From NCBI RefSeq assembly GCF_020723905.1, contig NZ_DYHZ01000001.1, forward strand, positions 48,501 to 112,500: a stretch of DNA of 64,000 bases, written 5' to 3'. This DNA is from Anaerolinea thermophila (GTDB lineage Bacteria; Chloroflexota; Anaerolineae; Anaerolineales; Anaerolineaceae). Under the pieces are notes generated by a model. It saw nothing but the letters and a program-made list of their open reading frames with translations, did not search any database and had not been told where the DNA came from. A program made the translations under genes and the position numbers. The stretch's first letter is position 1. The number at the start of each line of letters is the position of its first letter. Below, piece by piece: positions 25,751 to 34,735 of this stretch.

Positions 25751-26451
25751 GATTCCTCCCCTGTTGCCAGTTTATAGCCTACCCCTCTGACAGTCAGAAT
25801 ATAACGCGGGTTTTGAGGATCGTCTTCAATTTTTTCCCGCAACCACCGGATATGGACGTACAGCACCTGTGGTTCGCCGATAAACTCTGCTCCCCAAACC
25901 CGTGCCAGAAGTTCATCGGATGGAATCACCTTGCCAGCATCCAGCGCCAGCGTGTAGAGCAAGTCAAACTCACGGGGAGAAAGATCAATGGCTCTGCCGG
26001 CACGGTGAACAGAATGACCCGCCGGATCAATTCTCAAATCACCAATTTGAATGGGGTGCGGTTCGACAGATCTTCGTTCCTCGCTACCAGAAACCCGCCG
26101 AAGTACGGCTTTAATCCTCGCCAGCAGGACGTTAAAATCGAAAGGCTTGGTAATGTAATCATCTGCACCCAGTTCCAGACCCAGCACCTGATCCAGTTCC
26201 CGGCGGCGGGCAGTGACAAAAATAACCGGCGCTTTGATGTCTTCGCGAAAACGACGCAGGGCATCCAACCCATCCATACCCGGAAGGTTGATATCGAGCA
26301 ACACCAGATCAGGAGGAGTGCGTCTTGCCAGCGCCAATCCATCTTCAGCAGATGCCGCGGTAAGAACCTGAAATCCCGCCTGCTCCAGATTGAATCCCAG
26401 ACTGCGGCGCATGAGCGCATCGTCATCAATTAACAGGATGTTCTTGCTCAT
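25747..26451 (-). CDS. OmpR-family response regulator
   Basis: 234 residues. Receiver with acidic cluster LLIDDD, phospho-acceptor Asp at residue 53 (LLDINLPG), the Thr in FVTARRR, and the Lys in YITKPFD. The C-terminal winged helix (LSPREFDLLYTLALDAG, LLARVWG, HIRWLREKIEDD) binds DNA. It is partner of the kinase that overlaps it. The ATG at 26451 is chosen; a longer open frame to 26490 has no better support. Target genes are unknown; htrA downstream is the natural candidate. Confidence 0.93.
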   Translation of the reverse strand: MSKNILLIDDDALMRRSLGFNLEQAGFQVLTAASAEDGLALARRTPPDLVLLDINLPGMDGLDALRRFREDIKAPVIFVTARRRELDQVLGLELGADDYITKPFDFNVLLARIKAVLRRVSGSEERRSVEPHPIQIGDLRIDPAGHSVHRAGRAIDLSPREFDLLYTLALDAGKVIPSDELLARVWGAEFIGEPQVLYVHIRWLREKIEDDPQNPRYILTVRGVGYKLATGEES

Positions 26452-26608
26452 ACGATGTATCTTATGACGAGTGGCGTAAATCGTCAACATGCCCGGGTCA
26501 GCGAACGGATTGGGGAATGACTTAGCCCGTCCGCGTCAACGGTGAGAAATGGATCAGCGCAATCGTCTCTGGATTGAATGCCCCCAAAAGGGGGGTGAAA
26601 GGAGAAGG

Positions 26609-27028
26609 TTATACCACCGCTGCCAGAACAAACAAAACGATCAAAGAAAAGATCATCAGCCCCAGTCTGACGGAGTAATTCCGGGGTTCAATTTGTCCAT
26701 TGCGATCCATTTTTCGGATGAGCGGGAACAGACGCCAGTAGAAGGTCAGTGTCGCTACTGCAAGCGCAAGCAGGCTGAAGCGCTGGAGGACAGGATCTCC
26801 CAACAGAGCAATTCCGATCAACAAAAAAATGAAGATAAGTTTAACCCCGGCTACCCAGTAAACCAGATACTGGATAAAATCGTGCATTTCCGGAACCTGC
26901 CTGGATTTTTCCCATGCAGAGAACACCCCTACTGCATTGGCTCTTTTCGACCCGGGGAAGAAATACAGTGCCAGCACATTGGACATTTCTAAAAGCACAA
27001 AAACGAAAATGACAATTCTGGCGATCAA
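26609..27028 (-). CDS. Hypothetical membrane protein
   Basis: About 139 residues with four hydrophobic segments (ARIVIFVFVLLEMSNVLALYF, LVYWVAGVKLIFIFLLIGIA, FSLLALAVATLTFYW, LGLMIFSLIVLFVLAAVV). I favour a TTG start at 27028, which has an AAAAGGGG ribosome-binding site and sits 4 bases after the preceding gene's stop; an ATG at 27079 would overlap that gene. Likely co-transcribed with the desaturase-like and SDR genes. No family recognised. Confidence 0.6.
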   Translation of the reverse strand: MIARIVIFVFVLLEMSNVLALYFFPGSKRANAVGVFSAWEKSRQVPEMHDFIQYLVYWVAGVKLIFIFLLIGIALLGDPVLQRFSLLALAVATLTFYWRLFPLIRKMDRNGQIEPRNYSVRLGLMIFSLIVLFVLAAVV

Positions 27029-27032
27029 TGAA

Positions 27033-28646
27033 TTACCCCTTTTTTGCTCTGGAAGATTTGATGATGCTTTGCGTGGCATACCACCCTGTCAGCATGGCAA
27101 TGGGAACACCCGCCGGAGAATATGCCCACTGTCCTGCCTGATACACATTCGGAAGAGGGGTCAGCACCGATTTAGGAATATCTTGCAGGGTATGCACCAC
27201 AGGCGGAAGCGTCTCAAACGACCAGCCTGTAATGGCGCCTTCAGAACTTCCGGCGATTTTTTGAATGGTAAGCGGAGTGGCAGAAAACTTAAAGAGAATA
27301 TCCTGAGCAATATCCGGATAAATTGATTCTGAAAGAATGCGAATCGTCAGATTTTCACAGGTTTCTTTAAATTCCTCATACCAGCCGGCGCTTTCCACCT
27401 TCTTGAGAATCTGGTAATCGAACAGACAACTCACCATGACGCCGGTTTTTCCTTCCGGGGCGAGGGTGGCATCTCGCAAAGCCGGGACCGAAATTTCATA
27501 GGTATTCAATCGTAAAAATTTTTCCAGCCAGGCAAGGACTTCCTCTTTCGATTTCTGCTCGAAATCCTGCAAAAGGCAAATCCTTTCTTCCTGATTGGTC
27601 GTCCCCAGACCCTGCCGGGATGGCGTATAGAACAGGTGCTCTCCGCCGCGCTGCTGGAAATAAGCAGGCGGGCGGTCAACCCCCAGGTACAGGATAAAGA
27701 CCGATTCAGCCCCTCTGGAAGCAAGTTTTCGTTGAGATTCGCTGTGAATTCTGGCCGTGGTTTCTTTGTCCAGATGGACTGGATTCAAACTGCGGTACAT
27801 CGTTTTTAAATCTGCTGCCCAGATCAAATCATCATAGGGATATACATTTCCCCGGGAGTCCACCACTTTTGATTCAGCCGGAAGAATTTCCACAATGTGA
27901 GTATTGAGTTTAATCTTTCCGCCCCACTCGAGGACTTTCTCTTCCAGGAGACGGCTCAAAGCCCCGGTCCCGCCCTTTGGATAGAAATAATCCAGGTAAA
28001 CATAAAAATATCCCAGGGCGAAATGGGTGGGTGTTTTTCTAAAAAAGTGTTGAATCAGGATGTCAATCAACGAGGAGTTGGATGTCAGACTCTGGAGAAA
28101 GTCCTCCATCGGCTGGTTGTATTGATTGAGTTTTGCAAGCGCATATAAAAACTTAAATGTCCAGGGAATCAATTTCCTGAAGATAAAGGCTTTATTCCGC
28201 TTGAGATCGACAAAATTTGGATTGTCAAATTCGTATAAAACTCTAGTATAGGCAGAGATTTGCGAGATGGTGGCAATGATTTTTTGAATATCCTCTTTGT
28301 TCTCCGGATAGAGATGGAACAGGATGCGTTGATATTCCTGTAAATCATCCATCGAGCGAATGGAGAGCAACTGATCCTCAATGCCAATGGAAATCCTGTT
28401 TTTCAGAAACTCCCATTCAATTCCCAAATCTTTGAGCATGGGCTTGATGATCCCCGAATTGACAAATGCCCTTGGACCGGAGTCAAAGAAGAAACCCTGA
28501 CTTTCAAAAGTGCCCACCAGTCCCCCCACGTGGTCATTTTTTTCCAGCAACAACACATCCATGTTTTTGCGGGCTAAATACGCCGCTGCGGTCAAACCCG
28601 CCATGCCAGCGCCCACAATGACCACTTTCCTCTTACCTCTCTCCAT
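27033..28646 (-). CDS. Phytoene-desaturase-like FAD-dependent oxidoreductase
   Basis: 537 residues. N-terminal dinucleotide motif VVIVGAGMAGLTAAAYLA, then LLEKNDHVGGLVGTF, and a C-terminal FAD-closing segment YQAGQWAYSPAGVPIAMLTG. This is the CrtI/amine-oxidase superfamily, which oxidises carotenoids, polyprenols or related lipids. The start at 28646 has GGGAGG upstream and overlaps the SDR stop by 14 bases. Codons look richer in A and T than in neighbouring genes. No other carotenoid gene is present, so the substrate is open. Confidence 0.8.
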   Translation of the reverse strand: MERGKRKVVIVGAGMAGLTAAAYLARKNMDVLLLEKNDHVGGLVGTFESQGFFFDSGPRAFVNSGIIKPMLKDLGIEWEFLKNRISIGIEDQLLSIRSMDDLQEYQRILFHLYPENKEDIQKIIATISQISAYTRVLYEFDNPNFVDLKRNKAFIFRKLIPWTFKFLYALAKLNQYNQPMEDFLQSLTSNSSLIDILIQHFFRKTPTHFALGYFYVYLDYFYPKGGTGALSRLLEEKVLEWGGKIKLNTHIVEILPAESKVVDSRGNVYPYDDLIWAADLKTMYRSLNPVHLDKETTARIHSESQRKLASRGAESVFILYLGVDRPPAYFQQRGGEHLFYTPSRQGLGTTNQEERICLLQDFEQKSKEEVLAWLEKFLRLNTYEISVPALRDATLAPEGKTGVMVSCLFDYQILKKVESAGWYEEFKETCENLTIRILSESIYPDIAQDILFKFSATPLTIQKIAGSSEGAITGWSFETLPPVVHTLQDIPKSVLTPLPNVYQAGQWAYSPAGVPIAMLTGWYATQSIIKSSRAKKG

Positions 28647-29580
28647 CCAGACCTCCCAGTTCCATACTGATTTTCCATAATTTCCTGGCAGCATTTTTAT
28701 CCAGCGCAGGAGGAGCAGGCTCTTCCATAGTTGTCAGGTTAAAAAATTTTCCGGAAATGTTTTCTACCTCTGAGGAAACCCCCAGATAGTAAAGAGACTC
28801 TGAGGCAATTTCAATCGGGCGGGCAAAGGGATCAATGAATAACGCCTTGAAGAGTTTATAAAGCCATCCATTGTTTTGGCCACTGTTTGTCTTTACATTG
28901 CCGGGGTGCATTGCATTGATGGTCACCCCTGTTCCCTGAAAGTACTCATCGAACACAAGCATGGAAAGCAACTGTGCCAGTTTTGCCGCACCATAACTCT
29001 TCAAGCCCGAATAACGGCGTTTGTTCCAGAATAAATCGTCAAAATCCAGCCCGGAAACGGCAAACCGATAGGCTTCAGAATTGACAAAAATAATGCGGCC
29101 ATGGTTTTGCGACCTGAACTGTTCCAGTAAGGTGTAATTCAAAATAAAGGTGCTCAGGTAATTGGTCTGAAAGACCGCTTCCATGCCATCTTCGGTGAAT
29201 CTCTTCTTGGTCAAATAAATCCCCGCATTATGGATGAGCACATCAATATTTTTTTCAAGGGCGGCTAACTGCCTGGCAATTGCATGGGTATCGGACAATC
29301 GGGAAAAATCCCCAATGAGATAAGAACAATTAACCTGAAATTCACGGCTCAGTTCATCGCAAATTTCTGCCGATCTTTTTTCATTCCGATTAATCAGCAC
29401 CAAATCTGCGCCGTGAGAGGCATATTTTCTGGCAGTGGCATACCCAATTCCTGAAGTCGCTCCCGTAATCACCACCAGACGATGAGGAAAATCATCCGTA
29501 CAAATTTTAGGATCTAAACCCAGGTTGTGAATCATGGCAAAGACGTTTGACCATTTATATTCTTTCCTGTACGGATTCAT
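28633..29580 (-). CDS. Short-chain dehydrogenase/reductase
   Basis: 315 residues. Rossmann motif VVITGATSGIGYATARK near residue 37, HNAG in the fourth strand, catalytic Ser in FVNSEAYR and the YxxxK pair in SYGAAKLAQ. The length and order resemble retinol-dehydrogenase/WW-oxidoreductase-like SDRs. The start at 29580 follows GGGAGGTGGG. It is the first gene of the AT-rich trio and probably reduces or oxidises a lipid-like alcohol or ketone, substrate unknown. Confidence 0.88.
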   Translation of the reverse strand: MNPYRKEYKWSNVFAMIHNLGLDPKICTDDFPHRLVVITGATSGIGYATARKYASHGADLVLINRNEKRSAEICDELSREFQVNCSYLIGDFSRLSDTHAIARQLAALEKNIDVLIHNAGIYLTKKRFTEDGMEAVFQTNYLSTFILNYTLLEQFRSQNHGRIIFVNSEAYRFAVSGLDFDDLFWNKRRYSGLKSYGAAKLAQLLSMLVFDEYFQGTGVTINAMHPGNVKTNSGQNNGWLYKLFKALFIDPFARPIEIASESLYYLGVSSEVENISGKFFNLTTMEEPAPPALDKNAARKLWKISMELGGLDGER

Positions 29581-29839
29581 CCCACCTCCCAATTATCTCT
29601 ATTAAAGGGTTTTCCACTTTAAAAAAAATGTGAGGATGAAGTTTCCCAACCAGGCATACCCCATGGACAGGAAACAAAAGAAACTCACAGTCAATATTAT
29701 ACTTTAGCCATTCATCTAAGATGAACCGATATTTCCTCATAAAAGAATCCCGATTCCAGGATAAATTTTTACCTTTTATCTTCTGTTCGTGAATCCGCTC
29801 CTGTGTTATATTTTTGACACATCCCAACAGGAGAAGGCC

Positions 29840-31402
29840 ATGCCCGGAGAACACATCCTTGCCATTGATCATGGAACGCAAAGCGTTCGCGCGCTGGTAT
29901 TTGATTTACGCGGCAACCTGCTGGCAAAGTCGCGCGTATTGATTGAAGACTACGACACCCCCAACCCCGGATGGGCGGAGAAAGACCCGCAAGACTTCTG
30001 GAACGCCGTTTGTCAGGCATGTCAGGCACTCTGGAAAATGCCTGGTGTGTCGCGCGATTCCATTGCTGGCGTGGCTCTAACAACCCAGCGTTCCACCGTC
30101 ATCAACGTCGATCGCCAGGGAAATCCCCTGCGTCCGGCAATTATCTGGCTGGATCAACGCCGTACCTCGGGGCTGGAGCCGGTGCGCGGATTTTGGGGAG
30201 CCGCCTTTGCCCTGACAGGTATGACCGAAACGGTGGCGTACCTGCAATCCGAAGCCGAAGCCAACTGGATTCGCACACATCAGCCAGAAATCTGGCGTCA
30301 AACCTACAAATACCTGTTCCTTTCCGGTTATCTTACCTTCCTGCTGACCGGGAATTTTGTAGATTCGGTAGGATGTCAGGTGGGTTACGTCCCTTTCGAC
30401 TACCGTCGTTTGAACTGGGCGCACCCTTCCGACTGGAAATGGCAAGCCGTTCCCATGGATCCAGCCATCCTGCCAGACCTTGTCCCCCCCACAGGGGTCC
30501 TGGGAGAAATCACCCGAAGCGCGTCCGAAGCAACCGGCATTCCTGCGGGATTACCCCTCATTGCTGCCGCGGCAGATAAAGCCTGCGAAGTAATCGGAGC
30601 GGGCTGTGTGGACCCCCACATTGCGTGCCTGAGTTATGGAACAACCGCTACGATTAACACCACTCACCGCCGATACATCGAAATTATCCCTCTCATTCCA
30701 CCCTATCCTGCGGCGGTACCGGGAGCCTACAGTCTTGAATTGCAAATTTACCGCGGGTACTGGATGGTGTCGTGGTTCAAACGAGAATTTGCCCAAAATG
30801 AACAGCGCCTTGCTGAAGAGCGCGGCATTGAAGTGGAAGCCCTGTTCGATAATCTGGTCAATTCCGTACCGCCGGGCTCTCTGGGCTTGATGCTTCAACC
30901 CTTCTGGTCTCCAGGGTTGAAAGTCCCGGGACCGGAAGCCAAAGGCGCCATCATCGGGTTTGGTGATATTCACACCCGCGCACACCTGTACCGATCCATC
31001 CTGGAAGGCGTGGCTTATGCCCTGCGAGAAGGTGCGGAACGCACCTCACGGCGAAGCGGAGTACCCATCACCGAAATCCGTGTGGCAGGGGGTGGCAGTC
31101 AAAGTAACGCCGCCATGCAACTCACCGCCGATATTTTTGGACTTCCCGCCACCCGTCCCCATGTTTATGAAGCCTCGGGGCTGGGCGCCGCCATGGATGC
31201 CGCAGTAGGGTTGAAACTCCACGGGGATTTTGAAACGGCAGTGCGCGAAATGAGCCATCCGGGTGTGTTGTTTGAGCCTAATCCAGTACATCACCGGGTG
31301 TATGATGAACTCTATCAGCGGGTTTACCGGAAGATGTACGAACGCCTTAAGCCGTTGTATGAGGAAATCCGGGAAATCACCGGATATCCTCCGCGCGTTT
31401 AA
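29840..31402 (+). CDS. FGGY-family carbohydrate kinase
   Basis: 520 residues. N-terminal ATP/sugar fold [19 protein letters not shown], the [11 protein letters not shown] and IIWLDQR segments, C-terminal ATP site [22 protein letters not shown] and a conserved [15 protein letters not shown]. It phosphorylates a sugar or polyol (xylulose, glycerol or similar). The ATG at 29840 follows AGGAG; an upstream Met at 29789 is unlikely. No transporter or isomerase gene is nearby to name the substrate. The 3' end overlaps the kdpE-type gene by 4 bases. Confidence 0.88.
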   Translation: MPGEHILAIDHGTQSVRALVFDLRGNLLAKSRVLIEDYDTPNPGWAEKDPQDFWNAVCQACQALWKMPGVSRDSIAGVALTTQRSTVINVDRQGNPLRPAIIWLDQRRTSGLEPVRGFWGAAFALTGMTETVAYLQSEAEANWIRTHQPEIWRQTYKYLFLSGYLTFLLTGNFVDSVGCQVGYVPFDYRRLNWAHPSDWKWQAVPMDPAILPDLVPPTGVLGEITRSASEATGIPAGLPLIAAAADKACEVIGAGCVDPHIACLSYGTTATINTTHRRYIEIIPLIPPYPAAVPGAYSLELQIYRGYWMVSWFKREFAQNEQRLAEERGIEVEALFDNLVNSVPPGSLGLMLQPFWSPGLKVPGPEAKGAIIGFGDIHTRAHLYRSILEGVAYALREGAERTSRRSGVPITEIRVAGGGSQSNAAMQLTADIFGLPATRPHVYEASGLGAAMDAAVGLKLHGDFETAVREMSHPGVLFEPNPVHHRVYDELYQRVYRKMYERLKPLYEEIREITGYPPRV

Positions 31403-32088
31403 TCCTCTCTCAAACGGTATCCAACCCCCGGCTCGGTGAGGATGTAACGGGGTTGATCGGGGTTGGGCTCGATCTTTCGCCGCAGGTTGCTGATATTGAC
31501 TCGCAACAGATGGGATTCATTTTCATACGCAGGACCCCATACCTGCCGGAGCAACTGGCTGTGCGTCAAGACCCTGCCGGCGTGTTGAACCAGCACTTTG
31601 ATTAAGTCGTACTCGGTGGGCGTTAACGCCACCCGATTCCCCTGCACGAACACCTCACGCTTTCCTAAATCCACCCGTAAATCTTCCACTTCAAATACCG
31701 TATCCTGTTGACCGGGGGTGTGATGTCGGATTGCTACACGAATACGAGCAAGCAATTCTTTGATTCCAAAGGGCTTGGTTAAGTAATCATCGGCGCCTGC
31801 ATCCAGCGCTACCACTTTGTCATCTTCGCGGTCACGGACAGATAGAATGAGAATCGGAACATTGCTCCACTCACGAATGCGGCGCACCACTTCCACCCCA
31901 TCCATATCGGGCAGTCCCAGGTCGAGGACCAGAATATCGGGATGATCCGTCATGGTTGCCTGAAGGGCTTCGTTTCCGTTTGCGGCCTCCAGCACTTCGT
32001 ATCCCAGCGCGGTAAGAGAAGTGCGTAAATAACGGCGGATCGCCTTTTCATCATCTACCACCAGAACACGCAAACCCGTGTCGCTCAT
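31399..32088 (-). CDS. KdpE-like response regulator
   Basis: 229 residues: receiver with Asp 56 as phospho-acceptor (LVLDLGLPD), [10 protein letters not shown] with a Ser in place of the usual Thr, Lys in YLTKPFG, and an OmpR-type winged helix ([28 protein letters not shown]). It pairs with the KdpD-type kinase, whose stop codon it overlaps (ATGA). In classic systems KdpE activates the kdpFABC potassium pump; no pump gene is in the window. Confidence 0.88.
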   Translation of the reverse strand: MSDTGLRVLVVDDEKAIRRYLRTSLTALGYEVLEAANGNEALQATMTDHPDILVLDLGLPDMDGVEVVRRIREWSNVPILILSVRDREDDKVVALDAGADDYLTKPFGIKELLARIRVAIRHHTPGQQDTVFEVEDLRVDLGKREVFVQGNRVALTPTEYDLIKVLVQHAGRVLTHSQLLRQVWGPAYENESHLLRVNISNLRRKIEPNPDQPRYILTEPGVGYRLRED

Positions 32089-34646
32089 TTTGATTCTCCC
32101 AACTTTGTAAGGGGTATCGTGAAGGTAAAAATGGCTCCACCCTCCGGGCGATTTTCTGCCCAGATGCGCCCGCCATGGATTTCCACAATGCCTTTGCAAA
32201 TAGACAAACCCAGCCCGGTTCCTGAAACGCCATCGGGACGCTGAACACGGTAAAACTTCCCAAAGATCCGCTCCAGATCTTCCGGGGGAATTCCTTCTCC
32301 GCGGTCAGCAACGGATATCTGTAAGGCTTCATTTACAACCTCGGCTGAGACGGTTATTTCCGAACCGGGCGGAGAATACTTGACGGCATTATCGAGCAGG
32401 CGCTCCAGCACCTGTTCGATGAGAACAAAATCCATCTCCACCTCCGGAAGATTGGGGGCAATGCGCGTGAGCACTTTCCTGTCCTGTAATCGGCGCTGAA
32501 ACTGGGTCAACGCAGTACCAATCAAATCCTGCACATCACAGGGTCTGCGCCGGATACGTAAAGCACCTGCCTCGATGCGGGTCATATCAAGCAAATTGCC
32601 AACCAGACGATTCAAACGCTCGGCTTCTTCGCTGGCATTTTCCAGCAGGTCCAGACGAGTCTCGCGATCCATTTCCAAACCGTTCGCCTCGGCTTCCAAA
32701 AGGCTGGAGAGCGAGCCTTCCACTGCAGAAAGCGGCGTGCGTAAATCATGAGAGATGGAATTCAATAAAGCAGTCTGGAGTTTTTCAGTCATCTGCAGAA
32801 CAGCCGCCTGCTGGGCTTGCTGATTCAGACGCACCCGCTCAATTGCCAGCGATGCCAGCCCTGCCACCCCGTCGAGTATTTCACGCTGTTCGGGGAGAAG
32901 TGAATAACTGCTCTCTTCCGGTAAAACCACCAGTACACCGATCGGCAATTCATGCGCCATAAGGGGAAGAAATCGCATGGCGGAATCCGCAAAGGTATTG
33001 GTTGCCAGTCCTGCAGGGGCACGATGCTCTACCACCCAGCGAGCAATTTGCCAGTCCCGCTCGCTCAACAAGGCAGATCCTTCCACCCGCGCCAGTTTCA
33101 ACTGCCCCTCTTCCAGGAGCAGAATCATCACCGTTCCACCCATCATCCCGGAGACATGCCGGACAATGCTGTTCATCACGGCTTGTAAATCCAACGCCCC
33201 TGCAAGTTCACGGCTCAGCGCATTCAACACAGCAGACTGCACCTGACGCCAGCGCATAGCGCGGGTCTGGCGGCGTACCGCTCTTGCCAGCGAAGCCGTT
33301 ACCAGTCCCGCCGTTCCCCACCCCAGGAACGTGATCAGGAGGGGAAGATCCGAGCCGTTCAATGCCATTGAGTCGCCATTAAAGAGCCACGCAAAAGCCA
33401 GCGTACTTACCCCCGCCGCCAGCAAACCGGCGCTCCGTCCCAGCCAGAATGCCAGGGCAATGACCAGAAGCAGGTACATACCCTCCATACCAATGGCACC
33501 GGGTTGCTGACGCAGTCCCAGACCCAGCGCTGTCACCAGCAATACCGCCATGAAAACCACCGCACCATTGCGAAGGTACGCCCACCAGCGCGGCAGAGTT
33601 CCCCTGCGGGGGAGGGTCTGGCGTGGTGTATCTACCAGAATGACATCAACTTGAAGATTGGAGCGCAAAAATCTTTCTACGGGAGAAACTCCCAGGCGCA
33701 TTCGCCACAGGGGATTGCGAGGTTTTCCCAACACCAATCGCGTTACCCCCTGCTGACGGCAAAAGGCTTCAATTCCTTCTGCAATGGACTCTGCAGGCAT
33801 CATGAGGGTACTGGCGCCATTTTCCTCTGCAAGGCGCATGGCTTTCAACAGACTTGCCCGTTCCTCAGCACGTTCCCCTGCGGCGGTGGGCGTTTCGACA
33901 TACAGAACAAACCACTCCGCATTTAAGGCGTCTGCCAGCATACGTCCTTCGCGCACCAACCGCTCGGCTTCGGGACGGTTGGAAATACACACACAGATGC
34001 GCTCTGCACTTAACGGAGATTTTACGCCCCCCAGTAACGCCCGCGCCTGATCTTCCATCCGCATGGCAGCCCGGCGCATGGTTAACTGGCGCAAAGCCAG
34101 CAGGTTGCTTTTATGGCGCAAGGTATCTGCCAGCGTAGCAGGGGTATGGGAATGAAGACGCTCCAGCAATTCCTCGGGCGGTAAATCCACAACTTCCAGT
34201 TCATCCGCACGATCCAGCAAACGATCGGGAACCGTCTGTTCGATGCGCTGCCCTGTGATCTCCTCAACGGTATCCTTGAGGCTCTCCACATGCAAAATAT
34301 TGAGGGTGGTGTACACCGAAATACCCGCCTGGAGCAGTTCTTCCACATCCTGCCAGCGAACCTGATGACGGCTTCCCTCAGGGTTGATTCCCTCCAGTTC
34401 ATCCATCAACACCAGTTGAGGTCGGCGGCGCAGGATTTCATCCAAATTCAGACCGTCAGGAGAAGGCGGCAATGCTTCCAACCTCTCCAGCAACTGTCTT
34501 GCCTCACTCCCATCGGGCAGGTTCACCCATGCCGCCAGCACATCAACCCCCCGGGCTTTCTGCTGGAGGGCATCGGAGAGCATGGCAGTAGTTTTGCCTG
34601 CTCCATCTGCGTAACTCAAGAAAATTTTGAGCCTGCCGTGGGTCAT
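32085..34646 (-). CDS. KdpD-like sensor histidine kinase
   Basis: 853 residues. The KdpD N-terminal domain (SYADGAGKTTAML; DELEGINPEGSRHQVRWQDV), a universal-stress-like segment at about 220-350, four membrane helices (DUF4118 region, 360-460), a GAF-like part, then HisKA (LLNSISHDLRTPLSAVEGSL) and HATPase (NAVKYSPPGS, ADRGEGIP, GTGLGLSICKGI). The P-loop differs from the KdpD norm (Tyr where a small residue is usual). A perfect TATAAT lies 17 bases before the start without a good -35. It senses potassium, turgor or c-di-AMP in relatives; the last fits with cdaA in this window but is inference. Confidence 0.87.
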   Translation of the reverse strand: MTHGRLKIFLSYADGAGKTTAMLSDALQQKARGVDVLAAWVNLPDGSEARQLLERLEALPPSPDGLNLDEILRRRPQLVLMDELEGINPEGSRHQVRWQDVEELLQAGISVYTTLNILHVESLKDTVEEITGQRIEQTVPDRLLDRADELEVVDLPPEELLERLHSHTPATLADTLRHKSNLLALRQLTMRRAAMRMEDQARALLGGVKSPLSAERICVCISNRPEAERLVREGRMLADALNAEWFVLYVETPTAAGERAEERASLLKAMRLAEENGASTLMMPAESIAEGIEAFCRQQGVTRLVLGKPRNPLWRMRLGVSPVERFLRSNLQVDVILVDTPRQTLPRRGTLPRWWAYLRNGAVVFMAVLLVTALGLGLRQQPGAIGMEGMYLLLVIALAFWLGRSAGLLAAGVSTLAFAWLFNGDSMALNGSDLPLLITFLGWGTAGLVTASLARAVRRQTRAMRWRQVQSAVLNALSRELAGALDLQAVMNSIVRHVSGMMGGTVMILLLEEGQLKLARVEGSALLSERDWQIARWVVEHRAPAGLATNTFADSAMRFLPLMAHELPIGVLVVLPEESSYSLLPEQREILDGVAGLASLAIERVRLNQQAQQAAVLQMTEKLQTALLNSISHDLRTPLSAVEGSLSSLLEAEANGLEMDRETRLDLLENASEEAERLNRLVGNLLDMTRIEAGALRIRRRPCDVQDLIGTALTQFQRRLQDRKVLTRIAPNLPEVEMDFVLIEQVLERLLDNAVKYSPPGSEITVSAEVVNEALQISVADRGEGIPPEDLERIFGKFYRVQRPDGVSGTGLGLSICKGIVEIHGGRIWAENRPEGGAIFTFTIPLTKLGESK

Positions 34647-34735
34647 GGATTCAAACCTGTTGAATTATACCCACCAAATGCAGAGAAAAATGTGGTTTAA
34701 TCCATGAAAACGTTTACTTTTTTGAGGAGTTTTCG

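Noticed and set aside
26581..26597. CCCCCAAAAGGGGGG hairpin as a terminator for the membrane-protein gene
   Set aside because: No T run follows on the minus strand and the loop is small; a role cannot be supported.
29555..29881. Minus-strand frame in the gap between the SDR and sugar kinase genes
   Set aside because: It overlaps both flanking gene starts, lacks a ribosome-binding site and resembles no protein family; the 259-base gap is most likely a divergent promoter region.
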